In this document: piece after piece, positions 25,256 through 34,059 of the stretch
How the letters are laid out: every line of letters begins with the position of its first letter
Numbering within the stretch: the stretch's first letter is position 1
NCBI GenBank assembly: GCA_963778225.1
Contig: CAVZTR010000012.1
Location: forward strand, 248,001-312,000
Source: JAGVSR01 sp963778225
GTDB taxonomy: Bacteria > Pseudomonadota > Alphaproteobacteria > Rhizobiales > Hyphomicrobiaceae
DNA length: 64,000 bases
Direction of reading: 5' to 3'
Notes under the pieces: generated by a model
The model's database searches: none
Seen by the model: the letters and a program-made list of their open reading frames with translations, nothing else
What the model was told of the DNA's origin: nothing
Made by a program: the position numbers and the translations under genes

Positions 25256-26086
25256 GTGGCCGACAGCGACGCCCCCTTCGGGACCTATCAGCCAACCGCT
25301 TTCGAGGCGCGGCTCATTGCAATCGGGCGGCGGCTTCCGCCGACGAAAGTCGGGAAGCGCACGGCTTCGTTCATTCGCTCGGCGATGCGACGGCTCAGGC
25401 GCGACCCGCTCGATCTCGAGGTGCTCGGTCAGAAGATGCGTCTGCACGCAGGCAACAACGCCTGCGAGAAGCGCCTTATCGTCACTCCGCAGTTTTTCGA
25501 TCCGGCCGAACTCGGCTTCTTGAAATCCCGGCTCCACCCCAATTTCACGTTCCTGGATATCGGCAGCAACGTCGGCGCCTATAGCGTCTTCGTGGCGAAG
25601 AATGCCGGGCCGAACGCCCGCGTGGTCGCCGTTGACCCCAACGCCATCGTTCTAAAGCGCCTCGCGTTCAACGCGGCGGCCAACGGACTTGCAAATATTC
25701 TTGCCGTGCAGGCCGGGATTGCGGACATGGACGGGGAAATGGAATTCGCACTCGAGGAGACGAATATGGGCGGCTCCTCACTGCAGCTCGATCGTGAGGC
25801 GCGGGGCGGCAAAACCATCTTCAAGGTGCCGGTGAGAACACTGGCCGGTCTCGTGAGCGAAGCCGGATTCGACCATGTCGATGCCATCAAAATTGACGTG
25901 GAAGGCTTCGAGGACAAAGTTCTTATTCCCTATCTCTCCTCGGTTCCACGCAGTCTCTACCCCAATTCGGTGATCCTGGAGGCCAACGTCGGCAGTTGGC
26001 AAGCCGATCTCATCGGGGTTCTGAAAGACGCCGGCTATCAGACGTCGGGCGAGCTTGCGCACAATGGGATCTTTGTCTTGGCATGA
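25256..26086 (+). CDS. FkbM-family SAM-dependent methyltransferase
   Basis: A 276-residue protein with a basic, helical N-terminus and an FkbM-type Rossmann methyltransferase domain from about residue 75: FLDIGSNVGAYSVFVAK (SAM loop), VVAVDPNAIVLKRL, and IKIDVEGFEDKVL, which is diagnostic for FkbM. Such enzymes O-methylate sugars or lipids. It starts with GTG after GAGGAG, 25 bp after accC, and therefore probably shares its transcript. It interrupts the common accC-aat adjacency, suggesting a later insertion. The substrate is unknown. Confidence 0.87.
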   Translation: MADSDAPFGTYQPTAFEARLIAIGRRLPPTKVGKRTASFIRSAMRRLRRDPLDLEVLGQKMRLHAGNNACEKRLIVTPQFFDPAELGFLKSRLHPNFTFLDIGSNVGAYSVFVAKNAGPNARVVAVDPNAIVLKRLAFNAAANGLANILAVQAGIADMDGEMEFALEETNMGGSSLQLDREARGGKTIFKVPVRTLAGLVSEAGFDHVDAIKIDVEGFEDKVLIPYLSSVPRSLYPNSVILEANVGSWQADLIGVLKDAGYQTSGELAHNGIFVLA

Positions 26087-26182
26087 TTTCAGGCTCGTCG
26101 GCGCATTCAGCCCCGGCTCGCATTTTCTGGCGAAGCCCGCTAAACTCTAGGTAGAGATGGTAAAGCAGGGGCATTCACGCCG

Positions 26183-26860
26183 ATGTCGCGTGACGACATC
26201 CTGATTGAGATCACACCGCAGGTCCTGATGAAGGCCTACGCTTGCGGTATATTTCCCATGGCGGAAAGTGCTGACGATCCTGCGTTGCACTGGATCGAAC
26301 CGCAGAACCGCGGGGTCCTCCCACTCGATGCGGTTCATGTGCCGTCGCGGTTGCGAAAGACCATTCGCTCGACCCACCTGAAGGTGCGCATCGACACTGA
26401 CTACGAGGGCGTGATCGATGGGTGTGCCGGTTCGCGCGAAGGGCGGGACTCGACTTGGATCAATGGGCGAATTCGAGCGCTTTATCGTGAACTGTTCAGG
26501 CTCGGCCATTGCCATACGGTGGAAGTCTGGAACGGCGACCGGCTTGTCGGCGGCCTCTATGGCGTGGCGCTCGACGGCGTGTTCTTCGGCGAAAGCATGT
26601 TCTCCTACGAACGCGATGCTTCGAAGATCGCGCTGGTTTATCTCGCCGCGCGGCTTATCCATGGCGGCTTCCGGCTGCTCGACACGCAGTTTGTAACTGA
26701 GCATCTGAAGCAGTTCGGCACGATCGAAATTGATCGCACCGCATTTCATCGACGGCTTGAGCAGGCGCTCGGTCAGCTCGCCGACTTCAACCGACTGCCG
26801 ATCGACGCACCGCCTGAGGACATCTTGCGCATCATCGCTGCTGCGCACCGCAGCACGTAA
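26183..26860 (+). CDS. aat: Leucyl/phenylalanyl-tRNA-protein transferase
   Basis: A 225-residue L/F-transferase that adds Leu or Phe to proteins with N-terminal Lys or Arg, marking them for ClpS-ClpAP degradation. Family motifs seen: YACGIFPMAES, WIEPQNRGVLPLD, STWINGRIRALYRELFRLGHCHTVEVW, GGLYGVALDGVFFGESMFS and LLDTQFVTEHLKQFG. Length is normal. It lies 96 bp after the FkbM gene. Confidence 0.97.
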   Translation: MSRDDILIEITPQVLMKAYACGIFPMAESADDPALHWIEPQNRGVLPLDAVHVPSRLRKTIRSTHLKVRIDTDYEGVIDGCAGSREGRDSTWINGRIRALYRELFRLGHCHTVEVWNGDRLVGGLYGVALDGVFFGESMFSYERDASKIALVYLAARLIHGGFRLLDTQFVTEHLKQFGTIEIDRTAFHRRLEQALGQLADFNRLPIDAPPEDILRIIAAAHRST

Positions 26861-27032
26861 CTGTTCTGAGGCGAAGCACTGTCGCCGATTCAAGCGCGGC
26901 TGATCAGCAATCAATTCATCATGGTTCTGAAGCGGCGCGACGGTGACGGCGTTTCGCGCGTTTTGGCTCTTGGCGGGGGTGTCAAAACCCGTTACCGCAA
27001 GGAGCCATTCAAAGTCTCCGAGGAGGAGTTTC

Positions 27033-28367
27033 GTGTCCGAAACCGCTGACTACGTGCAGGACATTTCCGGCTGCCTCGAAAGCTCCATCGGAGCGCATGG
27101 ATTGGAGCGCGCTTCACTGGACGCGTGGTTCAACAAGGCGGAAGCTGCACTCGAGCGCCTGCGCGCCGACTACGCCAACGCAACACTCCCTCTCCTGCGC
27201 ATCGTCGAAGAGACAGCCGATATCGATGCGGCGGAAGCTGCTCTTGCCAAGCTTTCCGAGGGTGCCGAGACGATCGTCTTTTTCGGCACGGGCGGGTCGA
27301 GCCTCGGTGGGCAGACGCTGGCGCAGATCGCAGGCTGGGGCATTCCGCACACCGCGGCGAAGGTGCCGCACAGCCGCCCTCGCATCCGCTTCTACGACAA
27401 TCTCGACGGCGGTACGCTCGAAGCTCTTCTGGCTGCGACGGATTTTAAGAAGACACGCTTCATCGTGACGTCCAAGTCAGGTGGGACGGTCGAAACTTTG
27501 GCGCAGGCGATTGCGACGATCTCAGCCATCCAGGCGGCGGGGCTCGGCGACCACATCCCGTCACTGTTTCTCGGCATCACAGAGCCGGACATGCCGGGCC
27601 GGTCGAATGGCTTGCGCGCGCTGTTTCAATCACTGAGCATCCCGCTTCTCGAACATCACACCGGCATTGGCGGGCGCTTCTCGTGTCTCACGAATGTCGG
27701 CTTGCTGCCGGCGATGGCGCGCGGACTTGATGCGCGCGACATCCGCGCCGGCGCACGGGCGATTTTGCAGCCGATGCTCGATGCTGCACCGGTGGCCGAT
27801 ATTCCATTTGCCGCCGGCGCGGCAACGATGGTGGCACTCTCCAAGGATCGCGGCATTCGCTCGCTCGTCCTGATGCCCTACTCCGATCGCCTCGGAAAGC
27901 TTGCCGACTGGTACGTTCAGCTTTGGGCGGAAAGCCTCGGCAAGGGCGGGCAAGGCACGACGCCTATCCCCGCGATCGGTCCGGTCGATCAGCACAGCCA
28001 GCTGCAGTTGTTCATGGATGGGCCGCGCGAGATCGCCACGACCATCCTTCGCCTCTCGCCCAAAGGATCGGGGCCCATTGTCGACAAAGCGCTTGCGACA
28101 AAGGCCGGCCTCGCTTTCATCGGCGGCAGGGCGATTGGCGATATCGTCGATGCGCAGGGCCACGCCATCGCGGAGGCCCTGAACAAGGCCGGGCGGCCGG
28201 TGCGCACGATCGACGTTGCACACTTGAACGCGCATGCCGCAGGTGCCCTCCTGATGCATTTCATGATGGAGACGATCGTGGCCGGGCATCTCCTCGACCT
28301 CGATCCCTTCGATCAGCCGGCTGTGGAATTGGCAAAAGTTCTGACAAAACAGAGACTCGGCGCCTGA
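27033..28367 (+). CDS. pgi: Glucose-6-phosphate isomerase
   Basis: A 444-residue PGI interconverting glucose 6-phosphate and fructose 6-phosphate. SIS domains are recognised by FFGTGGSSLGGQTLA, TSKSGGTVETL (phosphate loop), the catalytic Glu region YVQLWAESLGKGGQG, and PVDQHSQLQLFMDGP. It is about 100 residues shorter than E. coli PGI and belongs to the short bacterial form. The GTG start is fixed by AGGAGGAG five to six bases upstream; a longer reading from 26943 is implausible. It is followed by mutL after 78 bp. Confidence 0.95.
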   Translation: MSETADYVQDISGCLESSIGAHGLERASLDAWFNKAEAALERLRADYANATLPLLRIVEETADIDAAEAALAKLSEGAETIVFFGTGGSSLGGQTLAQIAGWGIPHTAAKVPHSRPRIRFYDNLDGGTLEALLAATDFKKTRFIVTSKSGGTVETLAQAIATISAIQAAGLGDHIPSLFLGITEPDMPGRSNGLRALFQSLSIPLLEHHTGIGGRFSCLTNVGLLPAMARGLDARDIRAGARAILQPMLDAAPVADIPFAAGAATMVALSKDRGIRSLVLMPYSDRLGKLADWYVQLWAESLGKGGQGTTPIPAIGPVDQHSQLQLFMDGPREIATTILRLSPKGSGPIVDKALATKAGLAFIGGRAIGDIVDAQGHAIAEALNKAGRPVRTIDVAHLNAHAAGALLMHFMMETIVAGHLLDLDPFDQPAVELAKVLTKQRLGA

Positions 28368-28445
28368 AACTGTTGACCTCCATCGCCTCCGCCTGCCGCT
28401 GGCGCGCCCTCTTTGCTAAGCAGGGTGCTCGCAGGAGATTCGCCC

Positions 28446-30245
28446 GTGGCCATCCGCCAGCTCGCACCAGAAACGGTCAATCGAATCGCTGCCGGTGAGG
28501 TCATCGAGCGGCCGGCGAGCGTGGTGAAGGAGCTCGTCGAGAATGCGATCGACGCTGGTGCGCGCGAGATCGAAATCGTGACTGCGGGTGGCGGGCTTTC
28601 GCTCATTCGCGTCAGCGATGATGGGTCGGGCATGCCGCCAGAGGATCTGCTGCTCGCCGTCGAGCGGCATGCCACCTCGAAACTGAATGAAGATGATCTG
28701 TTCGACATTCGCACGCTCGGGTTTCGCGGCGAAGCATTGCCGTCGATCGGTTCGGTTGCGGTGCTCTCGATCGCGTCACGGCCGCCTTCCAAACGCGACG
28801 GCTTCGAGATCATCGTGGAGCGCGGCGAGAAGAGCGGGCTGAAGCCTGCCGCCATCAATGCCGGCACACGCGTTGAAGTGCGGGAATTGTTTTCCGCGAC
28901 GCCGGCGCGGCTGAAGTTCTTGAAGTCCGAGCGGGCGGAGAACATGGCCGTTTCGGAGATGGTGAAGCGCCTTGCGATGGCGCATCCGGATGTCGGCTTT
29001 TCCGTCACGACGGGTGAGCGCACGGGGCTGCGTCTGCCGCGTTGCGAGGCATCTGCCGAGGGACTGCTGCAGCGCCTCGGGCGCATCATGGGTCGCGAGT
29101 TCATGGCGGATGCGCTCGCGATCTCGGGCGAGCGCGATGGCGTGCGCATCCTCGGCTATGCCGGCTTGCCGACCTTGCATCGGCCAGATGCCGGCCAGCA
29201 GTTCCTGTTCGTCAACGGGCGGCCGGTGCGGGACAAGGTGCTGGTGGGTGCGGTGCGAGCCGCTTACGGCGACCTCATCCCGAAGGGGCGTCATCCGCTG
29301 CTGGCGCTGTTCGTCACCCTCGATCCTTCCGACGTGGACGTGAACGTGCATCCGACGAAAGCGGAAGTTCGATTCCGCGACGGCGGCCGTGTGCGGGCCT
29401 TGATGATCGGCGCCATCCAGCATGCGCTCGAAGGCGCGGGGCATCGCGCAAGTTCACGCGGCGGTGGGTTGACGCTTGAGACGCTGGCACGCTCTGCCGG
29501 CGATGCGCCGCCGAGCACGTTCTCCAACACCTATGCGCACGAGCGCGGGCCGACCTCCATTCCTGCCGGCTTTTCGGAAGCCATGCAGGCGCCGTTCTCC
29601 GCATTTGACGCGCCGAGCGCTGATACGCGGGCGCATGCCGCGCCGCTTGCCCCCGATCTTCTCGACCGGCCGCTGGGGGCTGCGCGGGCGCAACTGCACG
29701 AGACCTACATCGTTGCACAGACGCGGACCTCCGTCGTCATCGTCGATCAGCACGCGGCGCACGAGCGGCTCGTCTATGAGCACATGAAGGCGATGCTGTC
29801 GAACGGCGGCGTCGCGCGGCAGGGACTGCTGATTCCGGCCATCATCGAAGTCGGCGACGACGAAGCGCACGCGCTTGCGGAACGCGAAGCAGAACTGGCC
29901 GAACTCGGGCTCGTGCTCGAGCCGTTCGGGCACGGCGCGGTCGCTGTGCGCGAAGTGCCTGCGCTGCTCGGCGATACGGATGTCGCAGGTCTCGTGCGGG
30001 ATCTCGCGGCGGAGATCCTATCGGAAGGTCAGGGCTTCGCATTACGTGACCGGCTCGAAGCCATCTGCTCGCGCATGGCCTGCCACGGCAGCGTGCGCGC
30101 CGGGCGGCGTTTGGCTCCCGAAGAGATGAACGCTCTGCTGCGCGAGATGGAAGCGACGCCCTATTCCGGCCAGTGCAATCACGGACGGCCGACCTATGTC
30201 GAACTCAAGCTCACGGATATCGAGCGCTTGTTCGGACGCCGCTGA
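28446..30245 (+). CDS. mutL: DNA mismatch repair protein MutL with endonuclease motif
   Basis: A 599-residue MutL: GHKL ATPase domain (NRIAAGEVIERP, ELVENAIDAGA, DDGSGM, TLGFRGEAL), a linker of about 100 residues rich in Ala and Pro, and a C-terminal dimerisation domain. The latter has DQHAAHERLVYE, which matches the DQHA-x2-E-x4-E nicking motif, plus ACHGSVRAG and CNHGRPTY. So this MutL should nick DNA itself, as expected where MutH is absent. The GTG start follows AGGAGA. The gene is 78 bp after pgi. Confidence 0.97.
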   Translation: MAIRQLAPETVNRIAAGEVIERPASVVKELVENAIDAGAREIEIVTAGGGLSLIRVSDDGSGMPPEDLLLAVERHATSKLNEDDLFDIRTLGFRGEALPSIGSVAVLSIASRPPSKRDGFEIIVERGEKSGLKPAAINAGTRVEVRELFSATPARLKFLKSERAENMAVSEMVKRLAMAHPDVGFSVTTGERTGLRLPRCEASAEGLLQRLGRIMGREFMADALAISGERDGVRILGYAGLPTLHRPDAGQQFLFVNGRPVRDKVLVGAVRAAYGDLIPKGRHPLLALFVTLDPSDVDVNVHPTKAEVRFRDGGRVRALMIGAIQHALEGAGHRASSRGGGLTLETLARSAGDAPPSTFSNTYAHERGPTSIPAGFSEAMQAPFSAFDAPSADTRAHAAPLAPDLLDRPLGAARAQLHETYIVAQTRTSVVIVDQHAAHERLVYEHMKAMLSNGGVARQGLLIPAIIEVGDDEAHALAEREAELAELGLVLEPFGHGAVAVREVPALLGDTDVAGLVRDLAAEILSEGQGFALRDRLEAICSRMACHGSVRAGRRLAPEEMNALLREMEATPYSGQCNHGRPTYVELKLTDIERLFGRR

Positions 30246-30338
30246 GCATAAGATTTGCGAGTGAGTACGCCCAAATTCCACCACGGATGTGGGCTTTCCT
30301 GACGATGGGTGGGCACCCATTCGTATTGCGTTGGTTCC

Positions 30339-30743
30339 ATGTTCAAGATTGCGACGTCGAGCGTCCTGCGCGGTAACTTCGTTGCCGCGGGGCAGGTTGA
30401 ACTCGATACCTGGTTCGAAGGCGACATCCTGTGTTCGCGCCTCGACATCGGCCGGGACGGTTATGTGCTCGGCAACATCACAACCCGTGAGCTCTACGTC
30501 CAAGGTCAGATCGTCGGCACCGTTCATGCCGGGATTGTGCATCTCATGGACGGTTCGTTCGTCGAGGGCGACGTGCATCACCATGTGCTGTCGCTCCACG
30601 CGAACGCCTCGCTCATGGGCGCGGCGTTGCGTTCAACGAAGATGCCGTTCCCCCAGGAACTGCTTGCGCTTGAAGCGAGAGCGAGCGGAGCGCCAACGTC
30701 GCGGTTCCCCGTTTCCGTGGGCCGCGATTTGCGCGCGATCTAG
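30339..30743 (+). CDS. Bactofilin-family protein
   Basis: A 134-residue polymer-forming cytoskeletal (bactofilin) protein. The core (residues 5-100) repeats short hydrophobic-Gly units such as GQVELDTWFEGDILCSRLDIGRDG and GQIVGTVHAGIVHLMDG, which form a right-handed beta-helix. Bactofilins mark curvature, stalks or poles and recruit peptidoglycan enzymes, which would fit a prosthecate, budding bacterium. I chose ATG 30339 (MFKIATSS); a GTG at 30309 would add ten residues. The stop overlaps the convergent rsmD stop. Confidence 0.82.
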   Translation: MFKIATSSVLRGNFVAAGQVELDTWFEGDILCSRLDIGRDGYVLGNITTRELYVQGQIVGTVHAGIVHLMDGSFVEGDVHHHVLSLHANASLMGAALRSTKMPFPQELLALEARASGAPTSRFPVSVGRDLRAI

Positions 30744-31300
30744 GAAGCGAAGCGGGCGAAGGCGACCTGCGTATCGCCCCATGTGCGCCGATCGAGTTCC
30801 GTGAAGCCCTCGGGCCACGGGAGTTCGCTCGACGCGCGCTCTTCCCAGATCACAATGGCACCGGGCGTCAGCCATTTGCCGTCGCGCAGAGACTGAACCG
30901 CGCGTTCGCCGAGGCCTTTGCCGTACGGTGGGTCGAGGAAGGCGAGGCCGAACGGCTGCATGGGCGATGCGGGCCCTAGATCGGTGGCATCGCGGCGGAA
31001 GAGGCGCGTGTTGCCGGTGAGGCCGAAGGCTTCGACATTTTGCCGAATGAGGCCACGGCTTTCCGCGCCATCTTCCACGAACAGACAGTAGGCAGCGCCG
31101 CGAGAAACAGCTTCAAGACCCAGCGCACCAGTGCCGGCGAAGAGATCGATGACGCGCAGGCCTTCAATCGAGAAGTCGTCGATTCCGTGCAGGAGAATAT
31201 TGAACACGCTCTCGCGCACGCGATCCGATGTCGGCCGCACGCTTTCGTGCTCCGGGCTCGCGATAGCGCGGCCGCGGAACCTGCCGCCGACAATTCTCAC
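30740..31300 (-). CDS. rsmD: 16S rRNA (guanine966-N2)-methyltransferase RsmD
   Basis: A 186-residue SAM-dependent methyltransferase acting on G966 of 16S rRNA in the 30S subunit. It starts VRIVGGRFRGR with GTG overlapping the upstream rluB stop by four bases (GTGA), has RPTSDRVRESVFNIL, the SAM loop DLFAGTGALGLEA, and the catalytic FLDPPYGKG. The pair rluB-rsmD is a frequent alphaproteobacterial operon. Confidence 0.95.
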   Translation of the reverse strand: MRIVGGRFRGRAIASPEHESVRPTSDRVRESVFNILLHGIDDFSIEGLRVIDLFAGTGALGLEAVSRGAAYCLFVEDGAESRGLIRQNVEAFGLTGNTRLFRRDATDLGPASPMQPFGLAFLDPPYGKGLGERAVQSLRDGKWLTPGAIVIWEERASSELPWPEGFTELDRRTWGDTQVAFARFAS

Positions 31301-32409
31301 GTGTCGTCCTCGTCGCCGATGCTCTTTTGCTTGCCGCGCGTGTGGCGCTCCTTGCGCTGCTCGGGCGTCTCGGTGAGCCCGAATTCGCCTGCGAGCTTGG
31401 GACCCAGTTGCTCCGCCAGATGCTTGCGCTTCACCACTTCGACGGCGCCTGGAACTAGGTCGGTCAGTTCGAACGGTCCGAACGAAATACGGATAAGGCG
31501 CGAGACTTCGAGGCCGAGCGACGACATGACTTTGCGCACTTCGCGGTTCTTGCCTTCGCGAATGCCGATCGTGAGCCACGCGTTGGCGCCTTGCACCGTG
31601 TCCATCGTCGCGTCGATCGGTCCGTAACGGATGCCCTCGATCTCGATGCCATTTTTCAGCGCGTCGAGATCGGCCTGGGTGACGCGACCGCGCGCGCGAA
31701 CGCGGTAGCGGCGCAGCCAACCGGTCGCCGGCAATTCCAAATGGCGCGCCAGCGCGCCGTCGTTTGTCAGCAAGAGAAGGCCTTCGGTATTGAAGTCGAG
31801 CCGGCCGATTGAGATCACCCGCGGCATTTCCGGCGGCAGTTTGTCGAATACGGTGGGGCGGCCTTGCGGATCCTGATGCGTCGTCACGAGACCCTTCGGC
31901 TTGTGGTAGCGCCACAGTCGGACCGGTTCGGCGGCAGGCAGCGGACGGCCATCGACCACGATCTTGTCGCCGGGGCCAACTTCGCAAGCGGGCGTTTCGA
32001 GGATCTTGCCGTTGACCGCAACGCGGCCATCCGCGATCCAGCGTTCGGCTTCGCGGCGCGAACAGAGGCCGGCGCGCGCCATCGCCTTGGCGATGCGCAT
32101 GGGTTCACTCAGCGGCGCGGGTTCAGGCGCCTTCTGAGGTCCACCGGGCCGGGCGCCGGACGGCAGCGATCCGGCGGACCGCACTTTGCCGTGGCGAGGG
32201 CCTGACGCGCGGGGTTTGGACGGGTGGGGTTTAGACGGGCGATCATCGCCGCGCCTCTTGTCACCTCGATCTTCGCTCGACGCTTCGCGGCGGTCACCGC
32301 TGCGCGAGCCCGGACGGGCATCCTTTCGAGCGGCGTCGCGGCCTTCGGGGCGGCCGGGTCCTTTACCGCCTCCGCGAGGCGGGCGTTGACCGGAAAAAGG
32401 TTTGCGCAT
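31297..32409 (-). CDS. rluB: 23S rRNA pseudouridine synthase, RluB/RsuA family
   Basis: A 370-residue enzyme. The first 110 residues are low-complexity and basic (Arg, Lys, Gly, Pro), typical of alphaproteobacterial RluB. An S4 RNA-binding domain follows (MRIAKAMARAGLCSRREAERWI), then the catalytic domain with the active Asp in GRLDFNTEGLLLLTNDG and GKNREVRKVM. It should make pseudouridine in helix 89 of 23S rRNA. The start is ATG at 32409, divergent from tadA; longer readings to 32631 would overlap tadA and are rejected. Confidence 0.95.
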   Translation of the reverse strand: MRKPFSGQRPPRGGGKGPGRPEGRDAARKDARPGSRSGDRREASSEDRGDKRRGDDRPSKPHPSKPRASGPRHGKVRSAGSLPSGARPGGPQKAPEPAPLSEPMRIAKAMARAGLCSRREAERWIADGRVAVNGKILETPACEVGPGDKIVVDGRPLPAAEPVRLWRYHKPKGLVTTHQDPQGRPTVFDKLPPEMPRVISIGRLDFNTEGLLLLTNDGALARHLELPATGWLRRYRVRARGRVTQADLDALKNGIEIEGIRYGPIDATMDTVQGANAWLTIGIREGKNREVRKVMSSLGLEVSRLIRISFGPFELTDLVPGAVEVVKRKHLAEQLGPKLAGEFGLTETPEQRKERHTRGKQKSIGDEDDT

Positions 32410-32463
32410 CAGATGCGGGCTCTTTGCAATTGGGCGGACGAACCGCTCGTTCGGGAAGCCCTT

Positions 32464-32925
32464 ATGACACCGCCCGTGAAGCCCGGCCACATGGAACTCG
32501 CGCTCGCGGAAGCGCGGCTCGCCGCAGGACGGGGCGAGGTGCCAGTCGGGGCTGTGGTGGTCGCGCCGGACGGGAGCGTCGTGGCCAGTGCCGGCAACCG
32601 GACGCGCGAACTCTGCGATCCCACAGCTCATGCCGAAGTTCTGGCCATTCGCGCAGCGTGCGGTGCGATGCAGTCCGAACGGTTACCGGACCACGACCTC
32701 TACGTCACGCTGGAGCCCTGCCCCATGTGCGCGGCCGCAATCTCGTTCGCCCGCATTCGGCGGCTCTACTACGGTGCTGCCGACCCGAAAGGGGGCGGCG
32801 TCGAACATGGGGCGCGCATCTTCTCGCAGCCGACGTGTCATCACACGCCCGAAGTCTATCCGGGTATCGGTGAAGACGAAGCGAGCCTGATCCTGAAATC
32901 GTTCTTCGCCGAGAGGCGCGGTTAA
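32464..32925 (+). CDS. tadA: tRNA-specific adenosine-34 deaminase
   Basis: A 153-residue zinc deaminase that converts A34 to inosine in tRNA-Arg(ACG). It has the zinc and catalytic motifs HAEVLAIR and PCPMCAAA, EVPVGAVVV near the start and GGVEHGARIF. ATG 32464 is chosen for family length. It is divergent from rluB with 54 bp between. Confidence 0.96.
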   Translation: MTPPVKPGHMELALAEARLAAGRGEVPVGAVVVAPDGSVVASAGNRTRELCDPTAHAEVLAIRAACGAMQSERLPDHDLYVTLEPCPMCAAAISFARIRRLYYGAADPKGGGVEHGARIFSQPTCHHTPEVYPGIGEDEASLILKSFFAERRG

Positions 32926-33957
32926 CGGCTCGACTTTGGCGTTCGTTTCAGTGCCTTGAGGCGGCGAAGGAGGCGCGGTTGTTCCGCTGTCACAACGGCC
33001 GTTGCCGACTCGGAACGCGGCACCGGCAGCGCGCGCGTCTCGGCCATTTGAATTGGTAGCGTTTCCGCGCCCAGGATGCGGTCGAGCTTTACCTTCAGGT
33101 CTTCCTTTGCCGGAATAGCAGCGGCGAGAATGTCGTCGATTTTCCAAATGTCGAGCAGTTGGAAATGGCTCGTTCCTGCTTGGATCAGCACGTCGGGCTG
33201 CTGCGACTTCAGTTTTTCGCGAATGATGGTGCGCTCGAAAATGAAAGATGCGGCGAAGAGCGATTCCGTGGCGGTCGGGTGAGCCCGATTGGGAGCGGGT
33301 ACTGGGACGCCAGATACATCGATCGCAACCGTGATGTCGCATCCCTCGCGCACAAGATCATAGGGGAGCGGATTGACGAGGCCGCCATCCACGTAAGCGC
33401 GACCGTCGACCACGATCGGTTCAAAAATCGCCGGCAGCGCCATGCTTGCAGCCACCGCCTGGCGCAGCGAACCGGTTTCGAAAACGCGCGCATCGAGGGC
33501 GTAGAAGTCGGTTGCTACGATCTTCATGGGGATCTCAAGATCGGCGAAATCGCGCGCAACGCGGGTGGGGTAGATGATCTCCAGAACGGCTTGCGGTGAG
33601 AGCACAGCATTCATCGGCGAAAAAATGCGAGAGACGCGCGGCAGCGTGCGTGCGCGTGCCGTGAAGAGATCGCGCATCAGGTCTAATCGGCCCGAAAGGA
33701 TCTCCTGCATCTGGGCGCGAATCTCGCGTGCGGCCATTCCCGAAGCGTAAGCCGCGCCAATGACGGCGCCGATGGAGGTGCCGGCCATAATCTTCGGCCG
33801 TAGTCCCAGTTCGTCGAAGGCTTCGAGCATGACGACGTGAGCCAAGGCCGCGCGCGCCGCCGCCGCCCAGCGCGAGACCGATTGTCGGCACTCCGGTGCG
33901 AACCGGCGGCCGCAGTGATGCGGAGATCAGTTCGGTCGATGTCGGTTTCGCGTTCAT
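32922..33957 (-). pseudogene. Patatin-like phospholipase (RssA type), frameshifted near its N-terminus
   Basis: The protein would be about 344 residues. The first part, MNAKPTSTELIS to GLALGGGGARGL, carries the oxyanion-hole motif in one frame. The rest begins one base out of register with AHVVMLEAFDELGL, the nucleophile motif GTSIGA and the catalytic Asp in YVDGGLVNP. Removing one base of the CC at 33842-33843 joins GGGGARGL directly to AHVV, which is the normal family sequence. The C-terminal 307 residues are open and could only be translated from an internal start that lacks the oxyanion loop. The function would be lipid acyl hydrolysis. Recent mutation or a sequence error are both possible. 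Confidence 0.85.
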
Positions 33958-33995
33958 GGCCGGACCTCACTGCGGTTCAGCATGGCGGTGATGAC

Positions 33996-34032
33996 GGAAA
34001 AAACAAGAGCCGGGAGGCTATCGCCACCCGGC
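33996..34032 (-). terminator. Rho-independent terminator after hprA
   Basis: On the minus strand GCCGGG-t-GGC-gata-GCC-t-CCCGGC forms a nine-pair stem with one internal mismatch, followed by TCTTG and six T residues. It is 27 bp past the hprA stop. Confidence 0.9.
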
Positions 34033-34059
34033 CCATTTCAGACTCTACCAGTCCGTTCT

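Noticed and set aside
31301..31987. Upstream extension of rsmD to 415 residues
   Set aside because: The extension lies entirely in rluB in another frame; RsmD starts at the GTG overlapping the rluB stop.
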